From NCBI GenBank assembly GCA_017429835.1, contig JAFROD010000048.1, positions 1-64,000 on the forward strand: a stretch of 64,000 nt of DNA, written 5' to 3'. Below are positions 49,263-58,877 of the stretch, piece by piece. The notes under the pieces are model-generated. The model worked only from the letters and a program-made list of their open reading frames with translations. It ran no database searches and was not told the DNA's origin. Positions within the stretch are counted from its first letter, which is position 1; each line of letters begins with the position of its first letter. The translations under genes and the position numbers were made by a program. The stretch comes from Oscillospiraceae bacterium (GTDB lineage Bacteria; Bacillota; Clostridia; Oscillospirales; Oscillospiraceae).

Positions 49263-50402
49263 CTACAGCAGCAGGAGCTGGAGCAGAACGACGATGGCGA
49301 AAAAGCAGAGGGAGATCTTCTCGAAAACGAGGAGGAACTTCTTGCCCTGCCCGGGATACTCGCGGGTGTAGAGCCGCAGATTGATGACGGAGGCGAGCGA
49401 GCCGATGATCGAGACCAGTCCGGCGGTGTCCAGACCGTAGATCAGCGGCTTGAGCGCGGTGGTAAACGGCCAGAGGACGATGGCGGCGGGCACGTTAGAG
49501 ATGATCTGGCTGATGCCGATGCTCCACCAGTATTCATGCCCCGCGACGGCGTTTTTCAGGAAACCCGCGATCGTCTCGTTCGCGGCGACGGAGGACGAAA
49601 AGATAAAGAAACACAGGAAGGTCAGAAGCAGAACGTAATCGACCCGCAGGAAGACGCGGCGGTCGAAGATCAGCAGGACGACCGTGACGAAGGCGGTCAC
49701 GTAGTACCAATAGGGCGTGCGCGTGACGATACAGGCGATGATCACGGCGAACAGGACGAGATAGACGATACGCCGGACTCTGCCCTCCGGCTTCCACGGC
49801 TCCGGCTCGAAGCCGGTCTCCGCCGCGGGCTGCTTGAGCTCCCTGCGGAAGAGGAAGAGCAGAAACAGCGCGATCAGTACAATGCTCCCCAGCCAGAGCG
49901 GCAGCATCATACGGAGAAAGGAGCCGGTATCCGTGCCGCTGTTGGAAAACAGAAAAAGATTCTGCGGACTGCCGAAGGGAGTCAGAAGACTGCCGCGGAT
50001 CGCCGCGACGTTTTCCATCGTCAGAACGGGGAGAATGTACTGTTCCTTGCCGTATGCGCGGAAAAGGAGCATGGTCAGCGGCACGAAGATGATCAGGGAA
50101 ACGTCGTTCGTGACGAACATCGACGAAAAAAAGACGCCGAAGACGAGAAAGAAGCTCACGCCGAGCAGGGAACGGATCGAACCGACGACACGAATGACGG
50201 GACGGAACAGGTTTTCATGCTTGAAGCCGTCCAGCACGCTCAGGAGCATGAAAAGCGTCGCGAGCGTCTTCCAGTCGATGCTTTCCAGAAGCTCTTTCCG
50301 CGGCGGCGTGATGAAGAGCGCGGCGACCGCCGCTGCGACGGCGGCGACGAGCATCGGCTCTTTTTTCAGAAAAGACAGGACGGATCTCAATACTTTTTTC
50401 AT
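49263..50402 (-). CDS. SLC13/ArsB-like ion transporter
   Basis: 379 residues; ATG 50402 follows GGGGAG. About ten transmembrane helices are visible. The segments SSMFVTNDVSLIIFVPLTML and SQIISNVPAAIVLWPFTTAL are the two conserved re-entrant regions (TND and SNVPA motifs) of the ion-transporter superfamily that includes ArsB, NhaD and citrate/dicarboxylate carriers. The substrate (an anion, dicarboxylate or Na+/H+) cannot be read from the sequence. Confidence 0.85.
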   Translation of the reverse strand: MKKVLRSVLSFLKKEPMLVAAVAAAVAALFITPPRKELLESIDWKTLATLFMLLSVLDGFKHENLFRPVIRVVGSIRSLLGVSFFLVFGVFFSSMFVTNDVSLIIFVPLTMLLFRAYGKEQYILPVLTMENVAAIRGSLLTPFGSPQNLFLFSNSGTDTGSFLRMMLPLWLGSIVLIALFLLFLFRRELKQPAAETGFEPEPWKPEGRVRRIVYLVLFAVIIACIVTRTPYWYYVTAFVTVVLLIFDRRVFLRVDYVLLLTFLCFFIFSSSVAANETIAGFLKNAVAGHEYWWSIGISQIISNVPAAIVLWPFTTALKPLIYGLDTAGLVSIIGSLASVINLRLYTREYPGQGKKFLLVFEKISLCFFAIVVLLQLLLL

Positions 50403-50550
50403 GGCGCGCTCCCCAAAAACACTTTTTTCCATTATACAATACAGCAGCCCGTTTTGTCACTGCTGTTTCTGCAGAAACTATGAGATTTTCTCTTTCTTTT
50501 CCGCCGGAAATGAGGTATAATATCCATAATCTATCTTCTGAGGAAAAACT

Positions 50551-51390
50551 ATGAAACGAATTGTCAGTATTCAGGATTTTTCCTGTATCGGAAAATGCTC
50601 GCAGAGCATCGCGCTGCCGGTGCTGTCGGCGATGGGCCTGGAATGCGCTGCGCTGCCGACGGTGCTGCTTTCGGCGCATACGGCGTTTGACGGCTTTGTC
50701 AGCCGCGCGCTGACGGACAGCATCGCGCCGATCACCGAGCATTGGAAGCGCCTGGGCGTCCGCTTTGACGCGATCTACACGGGTTATCTCGGCTCGGCGG
50801 CGCAGATCGCGCAGGTAGAGCGGATCATCGCGGATTTCGGCACGGACGAGAATCTGATCTTCGTCGATCCGGTCATGGCGGATCACGGCAGGCTGTACGC
50901 CGGTTTTGCGCCGGATTTTCCGGAATCCATGAAGACCCTCTGCCGTCATGCGGACGTGATCACGCCGAACGTGACGGAGGCGTGCCTGCTGACGGGGGAG
51001 ACCTACCGCGAGCGGCACGAAGAAACCTTCGTGCGCGCACTGCTGGAAAAGCTGCTTGCGCTCGGCGCGAAGACTGCCATCGTGACGGGCATCCGCACGG
51101 ACGATGCGCAGATGGGCGTGGCGGTGATGGACGAAGCGGGGAAGCTCTCTCTGCATAACACGGAGTACGTTCCGTCCGTTTTCTACGGAACGGGCGATCT
51201 CTTCGCCGCGACCTGCGCAGGCGCCTTGACGCTCGGTCTGCCTGCGGAACGAGCGATCGCGCTCGCGGCGGACTACGTCGTTCAGACGATCCGCGTGACC
51301 GCACAGGATCCCGACGCCCGCTGGTACGGGGTCAATTTTGAACAGACCCTGCCGTATCTCATGAAACGCCTCGGGGAGGAACAAAAATGA
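50551..51390 (+). CDS. pdxY: Pyridoxal/pyridoxamine kinase
   Basis: 279 residues, PfkB/ribokinase fold. It begins RIVSIQDFSCIGKCSQSIAL, has DPVMADHGRLYAGF and VITPNVTEACLLTGE, and the anion-hole/catalytic motif VFYGTGDLFAATCAGAL with the Asp base. It phosphorylates B6 vitamers in the salvage route to pyridoxal phosphate. The symbol could equally be pdxK. A TATAAT box lies at 50516-50521. Its stop overlaps the start of the YfhO-like gene, so the two are translationally coupled although functionally unrelated. Confidence 0.9.
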   Translation: MKRIVSIQDFSCIGKCSQSIALPVLSAMGLECAALPTVLLSAHTAFDGFVSRALTDSIAPITEHWKRLGVRFDAIYTGYLGSAAQIAQVERIIADFGTDENLIFVDPVMADHGRLYAGFAPDFPESMKTLCRHADVITPNVTEACLLTGETYRERHEETFVRALLEKLLALGAKTAIVTGIRTDDAQMGVAVMDEAGKLSLHNTEYVPSVFYGTGDLFAATCAGALTLGLPAERAIALAADYVVQTIRVTAQDPDARWYGVNFEQTLPYLMKRLGEEQK

Positions 51391-54158
51391 AGCCTTCCAC
51401 GTCAAAAAAGAAGAATACTCCGCAGAAACAAAGCAAGAGAGCCGCGGCAAAAAAGAAGAACGGCGCTTCGCTCCGGACAGAGGTTGATTCTCCGTTGCTT
51501 GAGCAGAGCAAGAGCCGCCTTCCGCTGCTGCTGGCGTTCCTGCTGCCGTTTGCGGCGGCGTGCATCGTCCTCTCGATCGCTGGGCTTTCGCCGTTCGGCG
51601 ATAAAACGATCCTTATTTGGGACAGTCAAAAGCAGTATTATCCGTTCTTCAAGGCGTTCCGCGAAAAGCTGCTCTCCGGCGGCTCTTTACAGTACACTTG
51701 GGACGTCGGCATGGGCACGGGCTACGCCTCGCTCTACGCCTACTATCTTGCGAGCCCGCTGAACTGGCTGTGCGTCCTCGTGCCGGCGTCGGCGTTGCCG
51801 GAGTTCTTCGCCCTGCTGACGGTCGTGAAGATCGCCTGCGCGGGACTGTTCTTTGCGATCTTCCTGCGCATCGTCTATCGCAGAAATGACGTATCTATCG
51901 CGTTCTTCGCGCTGCTGTACGCGTTCTGCTCGTGGACGGCGGGCTACTACTGGAACAACATGTGGCTGGACACCTTCGCGCTCCTGCCGCTGTTGGTCGC
52001 CGGCACGGTCTGCTTGCTTCGCGACGGCAGATTCCGCCTCTATATTATTGCGCTGGCGCTCTCGCTCTGGTGCAACTACTATCTGGCCTATTTCTGCTGC
52101 ATTTTCGTCCTGCTGACGTTCGTGATTTACTGTGTCGTCTGCTGGCAGGGCTTCAAGAGCTTCCTGCGGCGCTTCCTGCGCATCGGCGTGTCTACGCTGA
52201 TCGGCGTGGGACTGACCGCCGTGCTGCTGCTCCCGACGCTGAAAGCGATGATGAATTCCTACGCGTCCGCCGGCGGGCTGACCGGAGAATGGGGGCTGAA
52301 TCTCGCAAACGGCGGCAGCGGCATATCCGGCGTGTGGCGCGCGTCGCGGACGATCCTATCCAATCTCATGCCCGATCCGTCTGTGACCGATATTCTGCCG
52401 GCGGGTCTGCCGAATATCTACTGCGGCTTCTGCGCCGTCGTTCTGGCAATTACTTTCTTTTGCTGCGGCAAAGTCAGCCTGCGGGAAAAGCTGTGCAGCG
52501 GCGGTCTGCTGATCTTCCTGCTGATGAGCTTTATCTTCCGCAAGCTGGATTATCTCTGGCACGGCTTCCACTTCCCGAACGGTCTGCCGTACCGCTTCAG
52601 CTTCCTGTTCAGCTTCGTCACGATCGCTCTGGCGTACCGCGCCTATACGCTGATGGACAGCTTCAAAAAGTGGTATCTTGCCATCATCGTCCCGGTCGCG
52701 GGACTGCTGATTCTTAACGCCGCGGGCAGGGACTACGGCTCCGTGAAAGCCGCGATCCTCGTGCTTGCAGCGGTCGTCGCCGCGCTGTTGGTTTACAATC
52801 ATAGCAAGGCGCGGCGCGTGGCCGCCTCCGCGATCCTGTTCGCGGTGATCGCCGCCGAAACGATCTCCTGCTTTGCCTATGGGATCAAGCAGGCGGATTT
52901 CGCCTTGAAAACCGATTATCTGCGGAATGATGAGGAAATCCAAACGCTGCTTGCTGCGGCGCAAGCGCCGGACGGCTTCGGCCGCACGGAGCTGACCGTT
53001 CCGCAGACGCGCAACGACGGCGCGCTTCACAGCTATCGCGGCGCCTCAATCTTCACCTCGTCCGCCAACGCGAATTTCAACCGTTTTTCTCCCGCGCTCG
53101 GGCTGTCGTCTCTGCCGGTCTTCAACTGGTATCTCTATTGGGAGACCTCGCCGCTTTCCAATACGCTGTGCGGCATCCGATATCTGCTTGACTGCGAAGG
53201 AAGGCATCGTGACCCGGTGCACAATACCCTGATCGCAACGGAGGGAAACGTCAATCTGCTGCACAATAACTACTATATTTCCGCCGGCTTTATGACGGAG
53301 AGCGAAGCGTCCGGATTTACTCAATATATGTATTCGGACGATCCGATCCGCGATCAAAACGGCTTGTTTCAGCTTGCGACCGGCGTGCATGAGGACGTTT
53401 ACGTTCCGATACCCTGCGAGAAGATGACCGCGTGGACGGAGGGCAGTACGATCGAGCCCTACTTCAGTACGACGGACCGCTACTTCCGCTACAGCTGCGG
53501 CACGGAACGGTCCACTTTCAGCGTTTTCTTCCGCGCGGACACGGACGGCCTGTACTGCGCGACGACGCGCTTTCCGAATCTGACGACGGTTTACGTCTAT
53601 CTCAACGGACAGTTCGTCTTCGACCGCTATATCACGTCCCACGGCATGTTCAGCCTCGGCAGGCTTTCCGCAGGCGACGAGATTCAGCTCGTCTACTTTG
53701 TCGATCCCGGCTGGCAGGGCTACTTCTCGGCGGACGTCGCGCGCATGGACGATATCGCGTTCCGGCGCGGCTATGACGCGCTTGCTGACGAGCCGTGGGA
53801 GCTGACCGAGGTATCGGACACGAGGCTTTCCGGCACCGTGACCGCCTTGCGCGACGGCCTGTTCTATACTTCGATCCCGTATGAGCCGGGCTGGACAGCG
53901 ACGGTCGACGGCGAGGAAGTCGCGCTTGCGGCGACCTTTGATCCAGCCGCCGAAACGGTCAAACTGACTGATGCGGTGATCGCCTTCCCGCTCAGCGAGG
54001 GAACGCACACGGTCACGCTCCGCTATCAAACGCCCGGGCTTGTGCTCGGCGGGCTGATCTCGGCAGTATCGCTGCTCGCGTTTGCCGGTCTGCTTTATCT
54101 GCGCCGCAAGGAACACACGCTCTTTCCCGACCCGCCGGAAGTCTCCGGAACAGAATGA
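51387..54158 (+). CDS. YfhO-family membrane protein, copy 1
   Basis: 923 residues. A charged Lys-rich N-terminus precedes about thirteen transmembrane helices, with ISGLSPFGDKTILIWDSQ-like and QYYPFFKAFREKLLSGGSLQ motifs in the first loop. A large outer C-terminal part (EPGWTATVDGEEV, LRYQTPGL) and a last helix follow. YfhO proteins are GT-C-fold enzymes or carriers; B. subtilis YfhO is implicated in glycosylation of lipoteichoic acid. The stop is 64 bp before the paralogue. Confidence 0.9.
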   Translation: MKPSTSKKKNTPQKQSKRAAAKKKNGASLRTEVDSPLLEQSKSRLPLLLAFLLPFAAACIVLSIAGLSPFGDKTILIWDSQKQYYPFFKAFREKLLSGGSLQYTWDVGMGTGYASLYAYYLASPLNWLCVLVPASALPEFFALLTVVKIACAGLFFAIFLRIVYRRNDVSIAFFALLYAFCSWTAGYYWNNMWLDTFALLPLLVAGTVCLLRDGRFRLYIIALALSLWCNYYLAYFCCIFVLLTFVIYCVVCWQGFKSFLRRFLRIGVSTLIGVGLTAVLLLPTLKAMMNSYASAGGLTGEWGLNLANGGSGISGVWRASRTILSNLMPDPSVTDILPAGLPNIYCGFCAVVLAITFFCCGKVSLREKLCSGGLLIFLLMSFIFRKLDYLWHGFHFPNGLPYRFSFLFSFVTIALAYRAYTLMDSFKKWYLAIIVPVAGLLILNAAGRDYGSVKAAILVLAAVVAALLVYNHSKARRVAASAILFAVIAAETISCFAYGIKQADFALKTDYLRNDEEIQTLLAAAQAPDGFGRTELTVPQTRNDGALHSYRGASIFTSSANANFNRFSPALGLSSLPVFNWYLYWETSPLSNTLCGIRYLLDCEGRHRDPVHNTLIATEGNVNLLHNNYYISAGFMTESEASGFTQYMYSDDPIRDQNGLFQLATGVHEDVYVPIPCEKMTAWTEGSTIEPYFSTTDRYFRYSCGTERSTFSVFFRADTDGLYCATTRFPNLTTVYVYLNGQFVFDRYITSHGMFSLGRLSAGDEIQLVYFVDPGWQGYFSADVARMDDIAFRRGYDALADEPWELTEVSDTRLSGTVTALRDGLFYTSIPYEPGWTATVDGEEVALAATFDPAAETVKLTDAVIAFPLSEGTHTVTLRYQTPGLVLGGLISAVSLLAFAGLLYLRRKEHTLFPDPPEVSGTE

Positions 54159-54160
54159 AA

Positions 54161-54181
54161 GCCTCCCTCTTCGAGGGAGCG
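54161..54181. repeat. Short CTCCCTC palindrome repeat
   Basis: GCCTCCCTCTTCGAGGGAGC between the two YfhO genes is a short form of the dispersed repeat at 58173-58221. Confidence 0.5.
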
Positions 54182-54222
54182 ATACCATACAGGACTCCGT
54201 AAAACCATGAGGAGGTGGAAAA

Positions 54223-57129
54223 TTGAAATTTTCCATGTTTCAAAAGAAAGGCAAAACCAAGCCCGATCAGAAGAAGAAACCAAAAGAGGCGGCCTCCCCG
54301 CTGAAAAAGAAGAAGCGCGTGGAACGACTGCCGCTCTTGCTGGCATTTGCTGCGCCGTTTTTGATCGCGTGCGTCGTCTTTGCCGTCAGCGGCGTGTATC
54401 CGTTCGGCGACAACATGATCCTGGCGCATGACCAGTGGCATCAGTATTTTCCGTTCTTCAAGGCGTTCCGCGAAAAGCTGCTGTCGGGCGGCTCTCTGCA
54501 GTATACCTGGAACGTCGGCATGGGCACGGGCTACGCGTCCCTCTTTGCTTACTATCTGGCAAGCCCTCTGAACTGGCTGTGCGTGCTGGTGCCGTCCTCC
54601 GTGCTGATGGAGTTCTTCACCCTCCTGACGATCCTGAAGATTTCCTGCGCGGGTCTGTTCATGGCAATGTTCCTGCGCATCGTCTACCGCAAAAACGACC
54701 TTTCCATCGCGTTCTTCGGACTGATGTACGCGTTCTGCTCCTGGGTCTGCGGCTACTACTGGAACAATATCTGGCTGGACACCTTCGCTTTGCTTCCGCT
54801 GCTGGTCGGGGGGACGGTCTGCCTCCTGCGCGACGGGAAATTCCGGCTCTATACGATCACGCTGGCGCTCTCGCTCTGGTGCAACTACTATATCGCGTAC
54901 TTCTGCTGTATTTTCGTCCTGCTGATCTTCATCGTCTACTGCATCGTCTGCTGGCAGGGCTGCAAGAACTTTCTGCGCCGCTTCCTGCAGATCGGCGTGT
55001 GCACGCTGATCGGCGTCGGACTTGCGGCAGCCCTCCTGATCCCGACGCTCAAAGCGATGGGGATCACCAATTCCGCCAAGAGCAAGGACGTACACCTTCT
55101 GGGACTGAACATCGCAAAGGACGTCAGCGCCGTCGTTCCGGAGGGGAGGAGCACGTTCGACTACATTCTGAAGGATACGATCCCCGGCATTTGGCGAGCG
55201 GCGAAGCAGATCTTCACCAATCTGATGCCGATCCCCGACGTCACAAAGATGGAGGGCCTGCCGAACGTCTACTGCGGCTTCTCCGCCCTCATTCTGGCGA
55301 TCTATTTCTGCTGCTGCGGAAAGATCCGCCTGCGTGAAAAGATTTGCAGCGTGCTGTTGCTGCTGTTCCTGTTCCTGAGCTTTATTTCCCGCTATCTGGA
55401 CTATATCTGGCACGGCTTCCATTTCCCGAATATGCTGCCGTACCGGTTCAGCTTCCTGTTCAGCTTCGTCACGATCTGCATGGCGTTCCGCGCCTTTACG
55501 CTGATGGACAGCTTCAAAAAGTGGTATCTGGCGATCATCGTGCCGATCGCGGGGCTGCTGATCTGGAACGCCTGGAGCGCGGAGAATTTCCCGAAGCGGT
55601 CTCTGGCGGCGGGCATTGCCGTCCTGGTCGGCATGATCGTGTTCTTCCTGCTCTACGGCAGAAAAAAGTGGCGCCGCGTCGTGGCGCTGTGTCTGCTGGC
55701 GGCGATCATCTCCGCAGAGATGATCTTCTGCTTCAGCTTCGGCGTCGATAAGGTCTCGTTCACCTCGCGCAGCAGCTATCCGAAGGACGGCGCGGCGGTG
55801 CAGCGTCTGCTTGAAAAGGCGGAGGAGCTGGAGAAGGGAAAGACGGAATTCTGGCGCACGGAAGCGACCAATACCAATACGCTCAACGACGGTGCGCTCA
55901 ACAACTACAACGGCGTGACGATCTTCACCTCGTCCGCCAACGTCAATTTCAACCGCTTCTCCCGGTCGCTCGGCATGTCGTCCTGGCCGAGCAGCAACCG
56001 TTTCCTCTACTATGAGTCCTCGCCGTTCATCAACGCGATGTGCGGCATCAAGTACCTGCTCGACCGCGACGGTCAGTACCGCGACACGCAGTACAATACG
56101 CTGATCGCGACGGAGGGCGGCACGAATCTCCTGCGTAACGACTACTTCATCTCCCTCGGCTTTATGACGAATACCGAGTTGCAGGACTTCGTCGCGGAGA
56201 AGGATAAGTACAATCCGATCTGGGAACAGAACGAGATGTTCGCCCTTGCGACAGGCGTTCAGGAGCCGCTGTACGTTCCCGTGCAGTATTCGGAGCTGCG
56301 CCATTCGGACGAAAACGTCACCCTCGAGGGGGGCGGCACGTCCGGCACGCAGTATTCTTTCAACTGCACAAAAGCTGCGGGACGCTCCAGCCTGAGCGTG
56401 GTCTACAAGGCGGACACGGACGGTCTTTACTGCGCGACGACGAATTTCAACAACGTCAAGGCGGTGTCCGTGTATCACAACGGAAACTACCTCTTTGACC
56501 GCAACATCAAAACGCGCAGTATGTTCTCCCTCGGCTGGCTGGCGGCGGGTGACGAAGTCACGCTGGTCTATTTCGTGGACGAGGGTGAATCGGGCACGTT
56601 CTCGGCGGACGTCGAGAAGATGGACGATTACGCCTTCCGCCGCGGCTATGAGGAGCTTGCAGACGAGGCGTGGAAGCTGAACGAGGTGAAGGACACCAAG
56701 CTGTCCGGCTTCGTTTCGGCAAAGCGCGATGGGCTGTTCTACACCTCGATCCCCTATGAGCCGGGCTGGACGGCAGAGGTGGACGGCAAAGAGGTGGAGC
56801 TCGCGGCGACCTTCGATCCCTCCGAACACGCCGTCAAGCTGGCGGACGCGGTGATCGCCTTCCCGCTCACCAAGGGCATGCACCAGATCACCCTGCGCTA
56901 TTCCGCGCCGGGTCTGACCCTCGGCATCGTGATCTCCGCTGCGGCGCTGCTTGCGCTCGGCGCGCTGCTCTACCTGCGCCGGAAGGAATATACCCTTTTC
57001 CCCGACCCGCCGAAGGAGGAACCCGTATCTGCGGAGGACGCTCTGCTGGAGCAGCAGGAGCAGATTGACAGCGGGAAGATCGACGAAGAAACGTATCAAA
57101 ACCGGCGCGCGGAGATCATTCGGGAATAA
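54223..57129 (+). CDS. YfhO-family membrane protein, copy 2
   Basis: 968 residues from TTG 54223, which follows GAGGAGG closely. It is highly similar to copy 1 over its whole length (YFPFFKAFREKLLSGGSLQY; FLRIVYRKNDLSIAFFGLMY; YEPGWTAEVDGKEVELAATF) with a slightly longer outer domain and a charged C-terminal tail (EQQEQIDSGKIDEETYQNRR). The tandem duplication suggests two acceptor or donor specificities in cell-wall polymer glycosylation. That assignment is by family only. Confidence 0.9.
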   Translation: MKFSMFQKKGKTKPDQKKKPKEAASPLKKKKRVERLPLLLAFAAPFLIACVVFAVSGVYPFGDNMILAHDQWHQYFPFFKAFREKLLSGGSLQYTWNVGMGTGYASLFAYYLASPLNWLCVLVPSSVLMEFFTLLTILKISCAGLFMAMFLRIVYRKNDLSIAFFGLMYAFCSWVCGYYWNNIWLDTFALLPLLVGGTVCLLRDGKFRLYTITLALSLWCNYYIAYFCCIFVLLIFIVYCIVCWQGCKNFLRRFLQIGVCTLIGVGLAAALLIPTLKAMGITNSAKSKDVHLLGLNIAKDVSAVVPEGRSTFDYILKDTIPGIWRAAKQIFTNLMPIPDVTKMEGLPNVYCGFSALILAIYFCCCGKIRLREKICSVLLLLFLFLSFISRYLDYIWHGFHFPNMLPYRFSFLFSFVTICMAFRAFTLMDSFKKWYLAIIVPIAGLLIWNAWSAENFPKRSLAAGIAVLVGMIVFFLLYGRKKWRRVVALCLLAAIISAEMIFCFSFGVDKVSFTSRSSYPKDGAAVQRLLEKAEELEKGKTEFWRTEATNTNTLNDGALNNYNGVTIFTSSANVNFNRFSRSLGMSSWPSSNRFLYYESSPFINAMCGIKYLLDRDGQYRDTQYNTLIATEGGTNLLRNDYFISLGFMTNTELQDFVAEKDKYNPIWEQNEMFALATGVQEPLYVPVQYSELRHSDENVTLEGGGTSGTQYSFNCTKAAGRSSLSVVYKADTDGLYCATTNFNNVKAVSVYHNGNYLFDRNIKTRSMFSLGWLAAGDEVTLVYFVDEGESGTFSADVEKMDDYAFRRGYEELADEAWKLNEVKDTKLSGFVSAKRDGLFYTSIPYEPGWTAEVDGKEVELAATFDPSEHAVKLADAVIAFPLTKGMHQITLRYSAPGLTLGIVISAAALLALGALLYLRRKEYTLFPDPPKEEPVSAEDALLEQQEQIDSGKIDEETYQNRRAEIIRE

Positions 57130-57141
57130 TAAACGAAACGA

Positions 57142-57173
57142 CACGCCGCAGCGGGTTCTCCCGCTGCGGCGTG
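57142..57173. terminator. Hairpin between convergent genes
   Basis: CACGCCGCAGCGGG pairs exactly with CCCGCTGCGGCGTG around a 4-nt loop. It lies between the YfhO and lipid-kinase stops and can serve both. Confidence 0.7.
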
Positions 57174-57190
57174 CCGTATATGATATGCGC

Positions 57191-58057
57191 TTATACGTGG
57201 ATCGGGGCTTTGCTCGTGACGGAGTACTCCGTCACGCCGCGCACCGTTTCGCCGTCGATCTGCAGGGCGGTCGGGCGGTCGAAGCGGACTGTGACCTCGT
57301 GACCGGTGATCGTTCTGCACATCTCCGTGTGCTTGACGTGCTCGCCCTTGAAAATGGACGGGAAGACCATCAGCGTCTTGAGCTTGCCCGCGCCGAACAT
57401 GACGGAGACCGTGACCGTGCGCTCGGCGTTCAGGCGATCCTGCTGCGGGGCGACCATCATGCCGCCGCCGTAGAAGCGGCCGTTCATCGTCGGCGCGAGC
57501 CAGACCTTCTTGAACGCGTATTCCTTGCCGTCCACGGTGATGACCGCGTTCGGGCGCTTGAAATGGAACAGCAGCCCCTTGATGGCGATCGAGGCGTAGT
57601 TGACGGGCTTGTCCGATTTTGCGCGCTGCGCGTCGCCGACTTCGCAGCAGTAGCCGTCGATGCCGAAGCCGATACCGTTGAGGAAGCGGCAGGTCTTGCC
57701 GTTGACCGTGACGGTCGGCAGATCGCGGAGGTATTTCTTGATGGAGAAGGGCGGTTCGCCGACCTTTTTACCCAAATCGTTCAGGAAATCGTTGCCCGTA
57801 CCCACGGCGTAATAGAGAATTTCGTTCGGAACGTCCAAGCCGTCGAGCTCGTTGGCGAAGTGGTTGATCGTGCCGTCGCCGCCGGTCAGGATCACGCCGT
57901 CATCGGGCGCGATCTCGCGGAGAAACGCGGCGTAGCCGCCGTCCAGCTTCGTGACGTCATGGAACTTGAGTTCAGCACTGTCCATTTTCAGCTTCTTCGC
58001 TTCCTCCGCGCCGGTACCGTTGCCGGCAAGGGGATTGAACAGAACGTGATAGGTCAT
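57191..58057 (-). CDS. Diacylglycerol/lipid kinase family protein
   Basis: 288 residues; ATG 58057 follows AAGGAAGG. The catalytic-domain motifs are HVLFNPLAGNGTGAEEAKKL, DGVILTGGDGTINHFANEL (the GGDGT nucleotide loop) and YYAVGTGNDFLNDLG; the second domain has FLNGIGFGIDGYCCEVGDAQ. It phosphorylates diacylglycerol or a related lipid, recycling lipid left by lipoteichoic acid synthesis in Gram-positives. This fits its position beside the YfhO genes. Confidence 0.92.
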   Translation of the reverse strand: MTYHVLFNPLAGNGTGAEEAKKLKMDSAELKFHDVTKLDGGYAAFLREIAPDDGVILTGGDGTINHFANELDGLDVPNEILYYAVGTGNDFLNDLGKKVGEPPFSIKKYLRDLPTVTVNGKTCRFLNGIGFGIDGYCCEVGDAQRAKSDKPVNYASIAIKGLLFHFKRPNAVITVDGKEYAFKKVWLAPTMNGRFYGGGMMVAPQQDRLNAERTVTVSVMFGAGKLKTLMVFPSIFKGEHVKHTEMCRTITGHEVTVRFDRPTALQIDGETVRGVTEYSVTSKAPIHV

Positions 58058-58087
58058 TTTATTACCTTCCTTGTGTGGTTTTCCTCT

Positions 58088-58116
58088 ATTATACACCTTG
58101 TCGCATTATGTCGCAA
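58088..58116 (-). promoter_or_regulatory. Promoter of the lipid kinase gene
   Basis: On the minus strand TTGCGA (58116-58111) and TATAAT (58093-58088) are separated by 17 bp. Confidence 0.7.
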
Positions 58117-58130
58117 CAGGTATTTTTACG

Positions 58131-58159
58131 TTGACAGAGGGAGACGGAGCCACTATACT
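58131..58159 (+). promoter_or_regulatory. Promoter upstream of the cyclo-ligase gene
   Basis: TTGACA (58131-58136) and TATACT (58154-58159) with a 17-bp spacer. The dispersed repeat at 58173 lies in the leader. Confidence 0.7.
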
Positions 58160-58172
58160 GTCGTTGTTAGAT

Positions 58173-58221
58173 GCCTCCCTCTTGAGGGAGGTGGCACAGC
58201 GCCGCCGTGACGGAGGGAGCC
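58173..58221. repeat. Dispersed palindromic repeat in the cyclo-ligase leader
   Basis: CCTCCCTC TTGA GAGGGAGG, then GGCACAGCGCCGCCGTGACGG and a further GAGGGAG. This type of intergenic repeat is frequent in Oscillospirales genomes; a short relative is at 54161. Confidence 0.55.
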
Positions 58222-58258
58222 AAGTGCGGAACGAGTACAGAACAGAAGAGGAATGAGC

Positions 58259-58792
58259 ATGGACAAGGAAACCCTGCGGCAGGAAATGAGAATCAAACGG
58301 CAGGAAATGCGCGAGGAGGAGATCGCTGCGGCGTCGGACGAGCTGGCAGCGCGGCTCTTTGCCCATCCGCTCTACCGCGCGGCGAAAACGCTCTACGTCT
58401 ACCTGAGCGCGAATCAGGAGGTGCGGACGGAGGAAATCATCCGGCAGGCGAGGTGTGACGGCAAGCGCGTCGCCGCGCCGCGGGTCTGCGGCAGCGAACT
58501 GCGCTTTTTCTTCCTTGCGGAAGACACGAGGCTCGAAGCGGGCAGCTTCGGCATATTGGAGCCGGTCGACGCAGAGGAAGCGAACGACCCGACCGCGCTG
58601 GTGCTGCTGCCGGGGCTGGCGTTCGACCGCTCCGGTTACCGTCTGGGCTACGGCGGCGGCTTCTACGACCGCTTCCTCGCGCGGGAAAACGCGCATCCGA
58701 CCGTCGCGCTCTGCTACGGTTTCCAGTTGCTTGACAATCTCCCGCACGAGCCGCACGACGTCACCGCCGCCGCGGTGCTGACCGCAGAATAA
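58259..58792 (+). CDS. 5-formyltetrahydrofolate cyclo-ligase
   Basis: 177 residues. ATG 58259 is preferred for spacing from AGAGGA; ATG 58253 is an alternative. It has DKETLRQEMRIKRQEM at the N-terminus and the family signature LLPGLAFDRSGYRLGYGGGF followed by YDRFL, which binds MgATP and folate. It converts 5-formyl-THF to 5,10-methenyl-THF with ATP. Length and motifs are normal. Confidence 0.94.
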   Translation: MDKETLRQEMRIKRQEMREEEIAAASDELAARLFAHPLYRAAKTLYVYLSANQEVRTEEIIRQARCDGKRVAAPRVCGSELRFFFLAEDTRLEAGSFGILEPVDAEEANDPTALVLLPGLAFDRSGYRLGYGGGFYDRFLARENAHPTVALCYGFQLLDNLPHEPHDVTAAAVLTAE

Positions 58793-58798
58793 AAAGAC

Positions 58799-58859
58799 TT
58801 GACAAAAATGGTTTATCGAAGTAAACTACGAGTAGAGTTTATCGCGATAAACCATTTTT
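58799..58859 (+). promoter_or_regulatory. Promoter and BlaI-type operator of the blaI-blaR1 pair
   Basis: TTGACA (58799-58804) and TAAACT (58822-58827) are 17 bp apart. AAAAATGGTTTATCG (58804-58818) is exactly inverted at 58845-58859, and TTTATCGCGATAAA forms a second palindrome. The inverted repeats overlap the promoter, as expected for autorepression by BlaI. Confidence 0.8.
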
Positions 58860-58877
58860 GCTTTGGAGGTCTGCCCT

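Noticed and set aside
54013-57144. 1043-residue minus-strand ORF opposite the second YfhO gene
   Set aside because: Antisense shadow. Composition is rich in Arg, Gln and Asp with no membrane pattern, unlike the sense protein.
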